From NCBI GenBank assembly GCA_937905835.1, contig CALCXK010000126.1, positions 1 to 25,956 on the forward strand: a stretch of DNA of 25,956 bases, written 5' to 3'. Positions 14,852 through 25,956 of this stretch are shown one piece after another. This DNA comes from an uncultured Ilumatobacter sp. (GTDB lineage: Bacteria; Actinomycetota; Acidimicrobiia; Acidimicrobiales; Ilumatobacteraceae). Made by a program: the position numbers and the translations under genes. The notes under the pieces were generated by a model. It was not told the origin of the DNA. It did not search any database and saw nothing but the letters and a program-made list of their open reading frames with translations. Position 1 is the stretch's first letter; each line of letters begins with the position of its first letter.

Positions 14852-15216
14852 GAAGACGCTCGTCGCGAATGCTGTGTGGCGTCGAGTAGCGCAGCGGTAC
14901 GGATTTCGAGGTCTGCGAACGTCAGTTCGCTCATGGACGGTCGTCCTCCAAAAAGATATAACCCATTGGGGACGTCCATGGAGGCAAGAATGGCTCGTAG
15001 TCGGCGCCGTAGTCGGTTGCGTGTCACTGCGGGACCCACCGCACGGCCGATGGCGAAGGCCACTTGCGGTGGTGACACGCTTGGATCGTCAACATATGAG
15101 CACCACATGGCATCACTCCGGACGCGCACGCTCTCCCGCCGAAGACGGGTAAACGAATTGCGATCACCGACCCGACGAATCAAGTCAGGCGGAGAGGCGT
15201 GTGCGGCCCTTGTCAC
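14848..15216 (-). CDS. rnpA: Ribonuclease P protein component
   Basis: Up to 122 residues, the protein subunit that helps RNase P RNA bind pre-tRNA. The signature is FAIGRAVGPAVTRNRLRRRLRAIL, given here only in part: AVTRNRLRRRLRAIL. GTG 15216 lies inside rpmH (32-nt overlap); TTG 15183, just one base past the rpmH stop, would give 111 residues beginning at LIRRVGDRNSF and is an alternative. Neither has a clear ribosome site, so translation is probably coupled to rpmH. The stop overlaps yidD. Confidence 0.92.
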   Translation of the reverse strand: MTRAAHASPPDLIRRVGDRNSFTRLRRESVRVRSDAMWCSYVDDPSVSPPQVAFAIGRAVGPAVTRNRLRRRLRAILASMDVPNGLYLFGGRPSMSELTFADLEIRTAALLDATQHSRRASS

Positions 15217-15319
15217 GACGGGACTTCAGCACAGCGCGACCGGCGCGGGTGCTCATACGGGCGCGGAATCCATGCTTACGGTTCCGGCGACGGTTGTTTG
15301 GTTGAAATGTGCGCTTCAC
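15185..15319 (-). CDS. rpmH: 50S ribosomal protein L34
   Basis: A 44-residue L34: KRTFQPNNRRRNRKHGF, then RARMSTRAGRAVL and a basic C-terminus, the full normal length. The GTG at 15319 is the right start because L34 begins M-KRTFQP; the frame continues upstream but without any L34 sequence. A purine-rich AGAGAA lies just upstream. It is the first gene of the - strand operon that diverges from dnaA. Confidence 0.97.
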   Translation of the reverse strand: MKRTFQPNNRRRNRKHGFRARMSTRAGRAVLKSRRDKGRTRLSA

Positions 15320-15770
15320 GACGTTCTCTTTCGGACGTTTCGGGTCAACGTCCCGGGGGAAACACGTGCCCTGGTGGACACTTCCTGTGGACTGACCAAC
15401 CAAGGCTACGGCGCGCGAGGCGCGTCTCCCAACCACCCCCACCAGGCAGTCGACTCGCGGACGTTGTTGAGATCCAGTTCAAGCACTCGATCAGGAGTGC
15501 GTTCACCACCCAACTGTTGCCCGCAGTTGCACCGTCGCGCCGAGCAAACAACACTCATGTAAGTTATCCACATTAAATATCGTCTTACATTTAGCCAGCG
15601 TATGGCAGGTTTTTGAGTATTTTTCAGTTCCGTTTACAACGTGCTATGTTCATGCGTCCGCCACCGATCCAACACATGTCCACATCTTGTGGACAACTGT
15701 GTGGAAAGAGTCGGTTGCTAACCATGCCACCGCGAGTGGAACCACAACGTTCGAAGGAAATTGACACCAG
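15320..15770. other. oriC: rpmH-dnaA divergent intergenic region, candidate oriC (left part)
   Basis: 451 bp with no gene. DnaA-box-like 9-mers: TTATCCACA (15564-15572, perfect), ATGTCCACA (15676-15684), TGTGGACAA (15688-15696, reverse of perfect TTGTCCACA), and TGTGGAAAG (15700-15708, reverse of CTTTCCACA). An AT-rich stretch (about 15565-15650) with T-runs is a candidate unwinding element. On the rpmH side two hairpins (GCACTC/GAGTGC 15483-15500; CAACTG/CAGTTG 15511-15529) would lie in the rpmH leader. The region must also hold the dnaA and rpmH promoters, which I cannot place with confidence. Confidence 0.65.
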
Positions 15771-17153
15771 GTGAGTGACGCTGATGATGTGTGGACGCAA
15801 GTCACGCTGTTCCTCCGTTCCCAGCTCGCTGAGTCCGTCTGGTTCTCAACCTTTCAGGAAATCATCCCGCTCGACGCTGGCGGCGACATATTACGGCTCC
15901 TCGCACCGTCCGCCTATGTACGCGATCGGATTCTGACCCGCTACCTCCCGCTTGTGACAGATGCACTCGACGAAGCAGGTGAAGGGCACCGCTCCATCGA
16001 CATCGAAGTTGCAAAATCCGATGCTGTCGACGACGAGCCGGCGTCAAGCCCACACCACATGGCGTCTCCGTCCGCATCAGCGTCCTTTTCACCGAGCGAC
16101 AACGACGACGCCACACAGAGCCGTGTCAATACGGCTGGCTTAAATCCGCGGTACACCTTTGAGGAGTTCGTCAAGGGAGCGTCGAACCAGTTCGCGCTCG
16201 CCGCTGCACTCAGAGTCGCTGAAACACCAGGTAGATCATATAATCCGCTGTTTATTTACGGCTTGGCTGGCCTCGGAAAAACTCACCTACTGCACGCGAT
16301 TGGTCACTACGTCCACGACAACTACCAGCACCACGAGGTGCGGTACGTGTCGACAGAAACGTTCATGAACGAATACGTCGACGCCATTCGACAGAACACC
16401 ACCAGCGCTCTTCGCCGTCGATACCGCGACGTTGACGTCCTCCTCGTCGACGACATCCAGTTCATTGCCGGCAAGGAAGGTCTCCAAGAGGAGTTCTTCC
16501 ACACGTTCAACTCACTGCACGGTGCGAATAAGCAGATCGTGATCAGTTCCGATCGCATGCCAGACGCCATACCGACGCTCGAAGAGCGTCTCCGCGGTCG
16601 CTTCAAGTGGGGCCTACTCACCGACATCCAGCCGCCTGACCTCGAAACACGCACCGCGATTCTCCGGAACAAGGCCGAACGTGATCGGGTCGAAGTTCCG
16701 AACGAAACACTCGACTTCATCGCCACGAACATCGCAACCAACATTCGAGAGTTGGAGGGTGCGCTGATCCGCGTCACCGCATACGCCAGCCTCAGTGGTG
16801 AGGCCATCAGCACCGACCTGGCCAAGGCACAACTTGCTGACCTCATGGTCGACACCAAACCCAAGCACCGCACCGACGAGGAGTTGCTGACAGAAATTGC
16901 CGGAATCCTCAAATTTGATGTCGAAGCACTGAAGGGCAAAAGCCGACAACGGCCCCTCGTTACCGCACGTCAGATCGCCATGTATGTCTTCCGAGAGATG
17001 ACCGATCTCAGCTACCCAGCGATCGCTCGGCTTTTCGGTGGACGCGATCACACCACCGTCATTCACGCCAACGAAAAGATTCAGCGGTTGATGAGCGAGC
17101 GGAAGCAGATCTACGACCAAGTCACCGACCTCCAGCAGCAGCTCAAAGCATGA
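15771..17153 (+). CDS. dnaA: Chromosomal replication initiator DnaA
   Basis: A 460-residue initiator ATPase that binds DnaA boxes and opens oriC. Domain I is at about 1-80 (VWTQVTLFLRSQLAES, with WF at the usual place). An acidic/Ser-rich linker (about 81-120) precedes the AAA+ domain starting NPRYTFEEFVKGASNQFA. Walker A GLAGLGKT is at 164-171; Walker B is VDVLLVDDIQF with D227/D228. The DNA-binding domain ends with LFGGRDHTTVIHANEKI. GTG 15771 is the only good start; AAGGA lies 12 bases upstream, a rather long spacing. Confidence 0.98.
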   Translation: MSDADDVWTQVTLFLRSQLAESVWFSTFQEIIPLDAGGDILRLLAPSAYVRDRILTRYLPLVTDALDEAGEGHRSIDIEVAKSDAVDDEPASSPHHMASPSASASFSPSDNDDATQSRVNTAGLNPRYTFEEFVKGASNQFALAAALRVAETPGRSYNPLFIYGLAGLGKTHLLHAIGHYVHDNYQHHEVRYVSTETFMNEYVDAIRQNTTSALRRRYRDVDVLLVDDIQFIAGKEGLQEEFFHTFNSLHGANKQIVISSDRMPDAIPTLEERLRGRFKWGLLTDIQPPDLETRTAILRNKAERDRVEVPNETLDFIATNIATNIRELEGALIRVTAYASLSGEAISTDLAKAQLADLMVDTKPKHRTDEELLTEIAGILKFDVEALKGKSRQRPLVTARQIAMYVFREMTDLSYPAIARLFGGRDHTTVIHANEKIQRLMSERKQIYDQVTDLQQQLKA

Positions 17154-17466
17154 TGAAACGCGCTCATCAAGGCAACTGGATACCCACCAAGCGCGCGACT
17201 ACATGCTGGTTCCGCGCGAATATCGGTGGACAACTCACCTGCAGCAGGGGATCCACCAGCGCACAAGTCACACGCGAAATGGGGACAACTCGTTGTTGTC
17301 CACCGGATTCCACGCGTGTAAGCCGCGAACTGGGGAGAAGGCGTCCATCCATTGTGGATGGCCTCGAGCGCCCTACGCTGCACAAACAGTGTGTTGTCCC
17401 CAATCCACAGCACCTACTACTGACATTATTCTTTGAAACATCCCTGCATGAGGAGAAGTGCCCACT
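17154..17466. other. oriC: dnaA-dnaN intergenic region, candidate oriC (right part)
   Basis: 313 bp with no gene. DnaA-box-like sites: GGTGGACAA (17225-17233) and TTGTCCACC (17296-17304), each one base from TTGTCCACA; TGGGGACAA (17280-17288) and TTGTCCCCA (17394-17402); TGTGGATGG (17353-17361); and the weaker CAATCCACA (17401-17409). Both orientations occur. In Mycobacterium and Streptomyces oriC lies in this same gap, so this region is part of the origin or the origin itself. A short AT-rich run (17420-17437) precedes dnaN. The dnaN ribosome site is at 17451-17456. Confidence 0.7.
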
Positions 17467-18573
17467 GTGAAGTTTCGTTGCGAACGTGACATCCTTGCCG
17501 ACGCCGTTGGATCAGCAAGTCGTGCCGCCACTCACCGCACGGGCACGCTGCCAGTGTTGTCCGGTGTGCGCATGGGGGTGATCGGCGACTCGCTGACCAT
17601 CACCGGCACCGACCTTGAGCTGACCATCCGTTTGTCGATCGAAGTTGGCGGTGAACGTGACGGTGCCGCCGTCGTGCCGGCGCGTCTCGTTGCTGACATC
17701 ATCAAGGCACTCCCGTCAGGCGCGGTGGAAATTGATCTGGCTGAGGGCGACTCCGGTGCTGAGATGTCGATCAGTGCTGGCCGGTCGCAGTTCTCTGTGC
17801 GCCCATTATCGCTTGACGATTACCCCGTACAGGCTGAGCCGGCCGGCGATGCAGTCACGTTGCCCGCTGCAGACATGGCAGAAGCCCTCCGCCAAGTAGT
17901 GCGCGCCGCCTCCACCGATGATGCGCGAGCAGTGCTCACCGGCGTGCTTCTGGCCTCCGAAGACGAAGGACTCCGGATGGTCGCAACCGACTCGTACCGC
18001 CTGGCTGTCCGCGATCTACCTGACTCGTCAGTGCTCAGTTCTGGTCAAAAGGTTCTGATTCCCGGTCGAGCGCTCAACGAGTTGCAGCGGTTGATGGGCG
18101 GCGAAGAAACCCTCACGGTTCGCCTCGGCGAGCGCGAGGCGACGTTTGAAGCCGGCTCGACCCGCTTGAGTACCCGCCTGATTGAGGGCGAGTTTCCGAA
18201 CTATCGCAATCTGCTTCCCTCGAGCTATCCGAACTTGCTGACCGTCAGTAAATCCGCGATGGTCGAAGCGATTCGGCGTGTGAAAATTCTTGCTCAAGAC
18301 TCGACTCCGGTCCGGATGACGCTTGGGGGCGACACAGTGCAGCTCAGTGCGATCACGCAAGATGTCGGTAACGCCGTCGAAGAAATCGACGCGAGCTACG
18401 ATGGAACCGAGATGACCGTGGCCTTCAACCCGGACTATCTACTTGCAGGTATCGACGCAATCGACGCTGACGATGTCACGCTCGCAACGATGGATCCCAT
18501 GAAACCAGCGGTTCTCCGCGGTGTTGGTCAGGACGACTATCTGTACCTGCTCATGCCCGTGCGCGTTCCGTAG
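17467..18573 (+). CDS. dnaN: DNA polymerase III beta sliding clamp
   Basis: A 368-residue clamp that encircles DNA and tethers polymerase III. The N-terminus MKFRCERDILADAV, the internal TGTLPVLSGVRM and TGVLLASEDEGLRMVATDSYRLA, and the final YLLMPVRV are hallmark DnaN sequences. GTG 17467 is preferred over the in-frame GTG 17458 because it gives the canonical MKFR start and a workable distance from AGGAGA (17451-17456), which touches the earlier GTG. Three repeated clamp domains of about 120 residues are implied by the length. Confidence 0.97.
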   Translation: MKFRCERDILADAVGSASRAATHRTGTLPVLSGVRMGVIGDSLTITGTDLELTIRLSIEVGGERDGAAVVPARLVADIIKALPSGAVEIDLAEGDSGAEMSISAGRSQFSVRPLSLDDYPVQAEPAGDAVTLPAADMAEALRQVVRAASTDDARAVLTGVLLASEDEGLRMVATDSYRLAVRDLPDSSVLSSGQKVLIPGRALNELQRLMGGEETLTVRLGEREATFEAGSTRLSTRLIEGEFPNYRNLLPSSYPNLLTVSKSAMVEAIRRVKILAQDSTPVRMTLGGDTVQLSAITQDVGNAVEEIDASYDGTEMTVAFNPDYLLAGIDAIDADDVTLATMDPMKPAVLRGVGQDDYLYLLMPVRVP

Positions 18574-18620
18574 CGAGGCGTTCCAAAGTCGTTGCGCTCA
18601 CGTCGCTGCTTAGGCTGCAC

Positions 18621-18669
18621 TTTTGTGTGAGGGATTGCAGGGACTTTTCTTGGAATCGCTCACACAAAA
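18621..18669. repeat. Inverted-repeat element, copy B (41-nt core GTGTGAG-N27-CTCACAC)
   Basis: TTTTGTGTGAG (18621-18631) and CTCACACAAAA (18659-18669) form a perfect 11-bp stem; the core spans 18625-18665. Arms and 27-nt spacing are identical to copy A at 2850-2890. It lies in the dnaN-recF gap, with its right arm just upstream of the candidate recF -10. Confidence 0.7.
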
Positions 18670-18680
18670 ACTGAGCGACC

Positions 18681-18686
18681 TAACCT
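18681..18686 (+). promoter_or_regulatory. Candidate -10 element of a leaderless recF promoter
   Basis: TAACCT fits TANNNT and ends seven bases before GTG 18694, so transcription would begin at or next to the start codon. A -35 at standard spacing would lie in the right arm of repeat copy B. Confidence 0.45.
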
Positions 18687-18693
18687 TGTGTCT

Positions 18694-19773
18694 GTGATCG
18701 TCGAGCATCTAGAGCTGATCGACTTTCGCAACTATGTACAGGGCTCGTTCGATCTGACGTCTGGCACGACAGCAATCATCGGGGGCAACGGTCAAGGCAA
18801 GACGAACCTCGCAGAGTCACTCGCATATCTCGCGACACTGTCAAGTTTCAGAGGAGCGCCAAACGATGCGCTCGTCAGGGCAGGCGCTCTGCAGGCGATC
18901 ATCCGTGCAATTGTTCGCCACGACGATGCGCGCGAGACCCTGATCGAAGCCGAACTGGTGGCTGCTGGACGCAACCGTGTGCAGGTCAACAAGCAAAAAC
19001 TTGTGCGCGTCCGCGACTTACTTGGTGCTGTGCGCGTCACAGTCTTTTCGCCGGACGATCTCATTTTGGTCAAGGGTGGGCCAGGCGACCGACGTCGCTA
19101 TATGGACGACACGCTTGTTGCACTGGCGACCAAGTACGACGCAGCCCGGCTTGAACTCGATCGAATCGTGAAGCAGCGAAATACGCTACTCAAGCAAGCC
19201 AACGGCCGGCTCACCGAAGAAATCGAAGTAACTCTCGACGTGTGGGACATGAAGTTCGCTGAGATTGCCGACCAGTTCGGTTATGCCCGAGCGACACTCG
19301 TTTCGCGGATCACCCCGATGGTCCAGGACGCATACGAGCGGCTTGCGGGGGCCCCGACACCCATTGAGTTGACGTACGAACCGGAGTGGCGTCAGGTAGG
19401 TCTCATTCCGGCGTTACAGGCCGCACGTACTACAGATGTCCGTCGTGGCGTCTCGACGGTTGGGCCACACCGGGACGAGTTGAGTTTCACGATCAACGGC
19501 TTACCGAGCCGGACCCATGCATCGCAGGGCGAGCAGCGCACACTTGCGCTCGCATTGCGCCTCGCGGCGCACCAGTTGGTTACTGAACGCACCGGATCTG
19601 CCCCGGTACTCGTGCTCGATGATGTGCTCTCCGAACTCGACGAAAAGCGCGCCACCGCCCTCCTCGAACACATCCCACCTGGTCAGGTGATCATCACCTC
19701 GGCGAGCGAGCTTCCACCCGCAGCGCAAGCTGACCGAATCCTCCGGATCGAGGGCGGCAGGGTTGTTGAATAG
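18694..19773 (+). CDS. recF: DNA replication and repair protein RecF
   Basis: A 359-residue SMC-like ATPase that loads RecA at gaps through RecOR. The N-terminus IVEHLELIDFRNY matches RecF. Walker A GGNGQGKT is at 30-37, the ABC signature is ASQGEQRTLALALRL and Walker B is VLVLDDVLSELD. GTG 18694 is preferred to GTG 18688: it gives the typical RecF start and sits seven bases after TAACCT, whereas 18688 lies almost on the -10. No ribosome site is present. It follows dnaN in the conserved order, but the 120-nt gap holding a repeat and promoter suggests separate transcription. Confidence 0.95.
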   Translation: MIVEHLELIDFRNYVQGSFDLTSGTTAIIGGNGQGKTNLAESLAYLATLSSFRGAPNDALVRAGALQAIIRAIVRHDDARETLIEAELVAAGRNRVQVNKQKLVRVRDLLGAVRVTVFSPDDLILVKGGPGDRRRYMDDTLVALATKYDAARLELDRIVKQRNTLLKQANGRLTEEIEVTLDVWDMKFAEIADQFGYARATLVSRITPMVQDAYERLAGAPTPIELTYEPEWRQVGLIPALQAARTTDVRRGVSTVGPHRDELSFTINGLPSRTHASQGEQRTLALALRLAAHQLVTERTGSAPVLVLDDVLSELDEKRATALLEHIPPGQVIITSASELPPAAQADRILRIEGGRVVE

Positions 19774-19849
19774 CCTCAGGCGAGTTCGTCGAACACCTCG
19801 AGCCGACTACGAGTGAGCGTCCTCATCGGCAGCTACGGTGAGGCGTCTG

Positions 19850-20146
19850 ATGGCTGAGCCGTTGCCGATCACGAAGTCACTCGACGGAATCATGAAGTCC
19901 TTGCGCGGGACCGATCGAATTCAGATCGGAGGGGTGTTCGGCAAGTGGGCTGACGCCGTCGGCGCGAACGTTGCGGCGCATGTCCGACCGGTTCGACTCG
20001 ATCAGGGTGTGTTGACTGTTGAAGCCGACGATGTCGCATGGGCTACGCAGGTGAAGTTTTTGTCGGGAACGATCATCGCTCGGCTGGAAGAAGTTGCTCG
20101 TGTACAGGTGGAACGAGTCGAAGTACGCGTTGCACGCACGCGCTGA
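19850..20146 (+). CDS. dciA: DciA-type helicase loader (DUF721)
   Basis: A 98-residue DUF721 protein. DciA is the ancestral loader that delivers the DnaB helicase to the origin, and this gene corresponds to mycobacterial Rv0004 between recF and gyrB. Visible features are VFGKWADAVGANVAAHVRPVRL, then GVLTVEADDVAWATQVKFL, the typical DUF721 core, and a basic end. It is shorter than many actinobacterial versions, which carry long N-terminal extensions. ATG 19850 is chosen because GGTGAGG (19837-19843) then serves as its ribosome site; the in-frame GTG 19838 lies inside that site. Confidence 0.9.
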   Translation: MAEPLPITKSLDGIMKSLRGTDRIQIGGVFGKWADAVGANVAAHVRPVRLDQGVLTVEADDVAWATQVKFLSGTIIARLEEVARVQVERVEVRVARTR

Positions 20147-20427
20147 TCTGGTGCCGGCAGCACCCCAGTAGCGGCTCGTGAACCTTTGGTCGGGCTGAGC
20201 GTGAGGGTCACTGGATCGCCACGAAATCAGCGCGTCCAGGTGTTCTGACAATCGTGTAATTTACTGCTCCAAATCCGCATCTCTGTGACACCCATGGAGT
20301 ACACTGAAATCCAATTGCGGGAAGGGTTTGCCGCCAGTCTGATGTACCTGGCGCAAGTGCTCTCATCGCCCCGAAAAGCACGGCGTGCTTGCGCCGTGTC
20401 CGACGACTTGAAGACATCGAGGTTCGA
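20147..20427 (+). promoter_or_regulatory. gyrB upstream region and structured leader
   Basis: A 281-nt gene-free stretch. Near its 3' end three pairings compete: GGCGCAAG (20350-20357) with CTTGCGCC (20388-20395); AAGCAC (20376-20381) with GTGCTT (20385-20390); and GTGCT (20357-20361) with AGCAC (20377-20381). TACACT at about 20298 is a possible -10. The gyrB ribosome site GAGG is at 20419-20422. Confidence 0.4.
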
Positions 20428-22464
<2,037 letters not shown>

Positions 22465-22471
22465 TCCCACT

Positions 22472-22502
22472 GTTTCAGTTGGGGGCGCACCTCAACTGAA
22501 AC
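22472..22502. promoter_or_regulatory. 10-bp perfect inverted repeat between gyrB and gyrA
   Basis: GTTTCAGTTG (22472-22481) and CAACTGAAAC (22493-22502) flank an 11-nt loop, starting 8 nt after the gyrB stop. The stem is not GC-rich and no T-tract follows, so it may be a protein site or an mRNA-processing or attenuation hairpin rather than a full terminator. Confidence 0.5.
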
Positions 22503-22544
22503 GGCAGTACGAACCGCACGACGAACAAGAAATGATCACTACTC

Positions 22545-25001
<2,457 letters not shown>

Positions 25002-25022
25002 TCGATTTCACCAGAACCGCTT

Positions 25023-25075
25023 GCGAAGGCGTGAGGTAGATGCGCAACAGGTGCGCATCTACCTCACGCCTTCGC
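25023..25075 (+). terminator. Strong 24-bp hairpin after gyrA
   Basis: Arms 25023-25046 and 25052-25075 pair perfectly over 24 bp around a 5-nt loop (ACAGG), starting 21 nt after the gyrA stop. TGTTCTTGG follows, a poor T-tract. Long GC-rich stems without a T-run are common in actinobacterial terminators. The remaining 25076-25181 shows no gene and no tRNA. Confidence 0.8.
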
Positions 25076-25181
25076 TGTTCTTGGTGAGGAGGCGAACTGT
25101 CGGTTTAGCCTGATCAGATCGACCTCCGGGTCTCCTTGCTGCTTGAGTAGCTTCCTTCAAATCGAATGAGCGGAGATACTG

Positions 25182-25493
25182 ATGGAGCGACGAAACGACG
25201 CTGGCCAGGCAGCCGTACTGCTCCTGGTGATCGTGGCGACCGTGGGAATCGCACTCATGAGTGCCCTGGTCGAGGTCGGCGCAATCACCCAGCAGCGCGC
25301 ACGTGCTCAGACCGCTGCCGACGCGGCCGCACTGGCATCGCTCGACGGCGGGGCGCCCGCAGCTTCGACCTATGCGGCCCGCCATGGTGCCACTGTCGTG
25401 TCGTGGACGCGCGGCCCGGGCCCTCACCAGGTCACCGTGGTTGTCCGGCTGGGCGTTGCCACTGCCACCGCGCGAGCGACGAATGCGCCGTGA
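25182..25493 (+). CDS. TadE/TadG-like small secreted or membrane protein
   Basis: A 103-residue protein with a short basic N-terminus (MERRNDAGQ), then one hydrophobic helix (AAVLLLVIVATVGIALMSAL) and a QQRARAQTAADAAALASLDG segment. This is the signature of pilin-like TadE/TadG N-terminal regions and of the small TadE-like proteins of actinobacteria. The G-Q before the helix resembles the prepilin cleavage context, but no peptidase is in the window. ATG 25182 has GGAG (25172-25175) six bases upstream. Other tad genes are not seen here. Function beyond a pilus or envelope association is unknown. Confidence 0.7.
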   Translation: MERRNDAGQAAVLLLVIVATVGIALMSALVEVGAITQQRARAQTAADAAALASLDGGAPAASTYAARHGATVVSWTRGPGPHQVTVVVRLGVATATARATNAP

Positions 25494-25568
25494 TGACCAC
25501 ACGATCTATCAATCTTGCTCTGCGGGTGAGCCCAGGCAGCTTGACCGGACCATTGCTGGTGGTCTGCG

Positions 25569-25574
25569 TACACT
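25569..25574 (+). promoter_or_regulatory. Candidate -10 element of a leaderless promoter
   Basis: TACACT fits TANNNT and ends seven bases before GTG 25582, the same spacing as at recF. Confidence 0.35.
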
Positions 25575-25581
25575 TGGCAAG

Positions 25582-25956
25582 GTGAGCGCCAGCGAAGAAG
25601 AGCTCGATTCGTCCAGATCGGACGAAATCGTCGGCCAACTCATGTCGGACGACGGTCAGATCGACGGCCCGAGCACTGCTGAGATCGACGCGCTCGACCG
25701 GTCCCTGGTCGAGTCACTTGAGGAGTACGTCGCGGATGGTGGCCTCGACGAGGCCGGTGAAATTGAAGCAGCCGTCTTCGACGATAACCAGACGCTCGAC
25801 GTCCCGGCGATCGTGTTTGCGACCGAAGGCGGCGACAACACTGACGCGTTGGACGGTGATGACGCTGCGGCCAAAGATGGTCAGGCCCCTGATGGCGAGG
25901 TCTCCGACGATATTCTTGCAGAGCTTCGTCGTGCCGACATAGACGGCCCCATCGTC
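25582..25956 (+). CDS. Acidic protein, unknown (3' end outside window)
   Basis: An open frame of 125 codons with no stop before the window ends. It is rich in Asp, Glu, Gly and Ala (EEELDSSRSDEIVGQL, SLVESLEEYVADGG, GEVSDDILAELRRADIDG), with no hydrophobic helix, and has the high third-position GC of a real gene. Such acidic N-terminal regions often precede a conserved domain, which would lie beyond the edge. The frame extends upstream to an ATG at 25483, but codons 25483-25581 lack the GC bias, and TACACT seven bases before GTG 25582 supports the later start. I do not recognise a family. Confidence 0.6.
   Translation, partial: MSASEEELDSSRSDEIVGQLMSDDGQIDGPSTAEIDALDRSLVESLEEYVADGGLDEAGEIEAAVFDDNQTLDVPAIVFATEGGDNTDALDGDDAAAKDGQAPDGEVSDDILAELRRADIDGPIV

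Noticed and set aside
25002..25181. tRNA-Ile/tRNA-Ala genes expected after gyrA in mycobacteria
   Set aside because: No cloverleaf, T-loop GTTCGA-type motif or acceptor pairing was found; only the long hairpin is present.
25493..25585. 30-codon frame linking the TadE-like gene (TGATG) to the acidic gene (GTGA)
   Set aside because: The junctions look coupled, but the frame is tiny, has no motif and lacks the GC bias of real genes; the gap is better read as promoter DNA.

Overview
The window is the replication-origin neighbourhood of an actinobacterial chromosome. Gene order closely follows the Mycobacterium/Streptomyces origin region: DUF6049 protein - kinase - SigM-type ECF sigma - anti-sigma - trxB - trxA - cwlM-like on the + strand; then parB, parA, rsmG, jag/khpB, yidC, yidD, rnpA and rpmH on the - strand; then dnaA, dnaN, recF, dciA (DUF721), gyrB and gyrA on the + strand. 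High GC, many GTG starts, 4-nt stop/start overlaps and candidate leaderless starts also fit Actinobacteria. An insertion of degV, a kinase that stands alone rather than being fused to MurJ, and the general protein divergence suggest a deep, possibly marine lineage such as Acidimicrobiia (Ilumatobacter-like). That placement is inference; no 16S or tRNA gene is present to test it.

Left part (1-9493, + strand): a cell-envelope and stress block. It holds a secreted/membrane DUF6049 protein cut by the window edge, a DegV fatty-acid-binding protein, a membrane Ser/Thr kinase with all catalytic residues and a MurJ(Rv3910)-like extracytoplasmic domain, an ECF sigma/anti-sigma pair, a two-TM protein, thioredoxin reductase, thioredoxin, and a CwlM-like protein with two peptidoglycan-binding domains and a degenerate amidase fold. 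A sequence matching the SigR/SigH promoter consensus (GGAAT-N18-GTT) lies directly upstream of trxA.

Middle part (9494-15319, - strand): chromosome segregation (ParAB with two parS sites at 11587-11671), 16S rRNA methylation (RsmG), membrane-protein insertion and RNA binding (Jag, YidC, YidD), RNase P protein and L34. The cwlM/parB convergent gap is AT-rich and carries several DnaA-box-like 9-mers.

Right part (15320-25001): the rpmH-dnaA and dnaA-dnaN intergenic regions both carry DnaA-box-like sites and together are the best oriC candidate. Downstream is the initiation, clamp, repair and topology set dnaA-dnaN-recF-dciA-gyrB-gyrA, closed by a very strong 24-bp hairpin. After it come a TadE/TadG-like small pilin-type protein and an acidic protein that runs off the right edge.

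I see no phage, IS element, CRISPR array or clearly foreign island. The points most worth following are: a length-conserved 41-nt inverted-repeat element present twice; the SigR-type trxA promoter; a cwlM-like gene whose only full-length start is CTG; a strong internal ribosome site in jag that would give a short isoform; the stand-alone intact kinase; the extra DnaA-box cluster beside parB; and a tandem triplication of the jag stop region.
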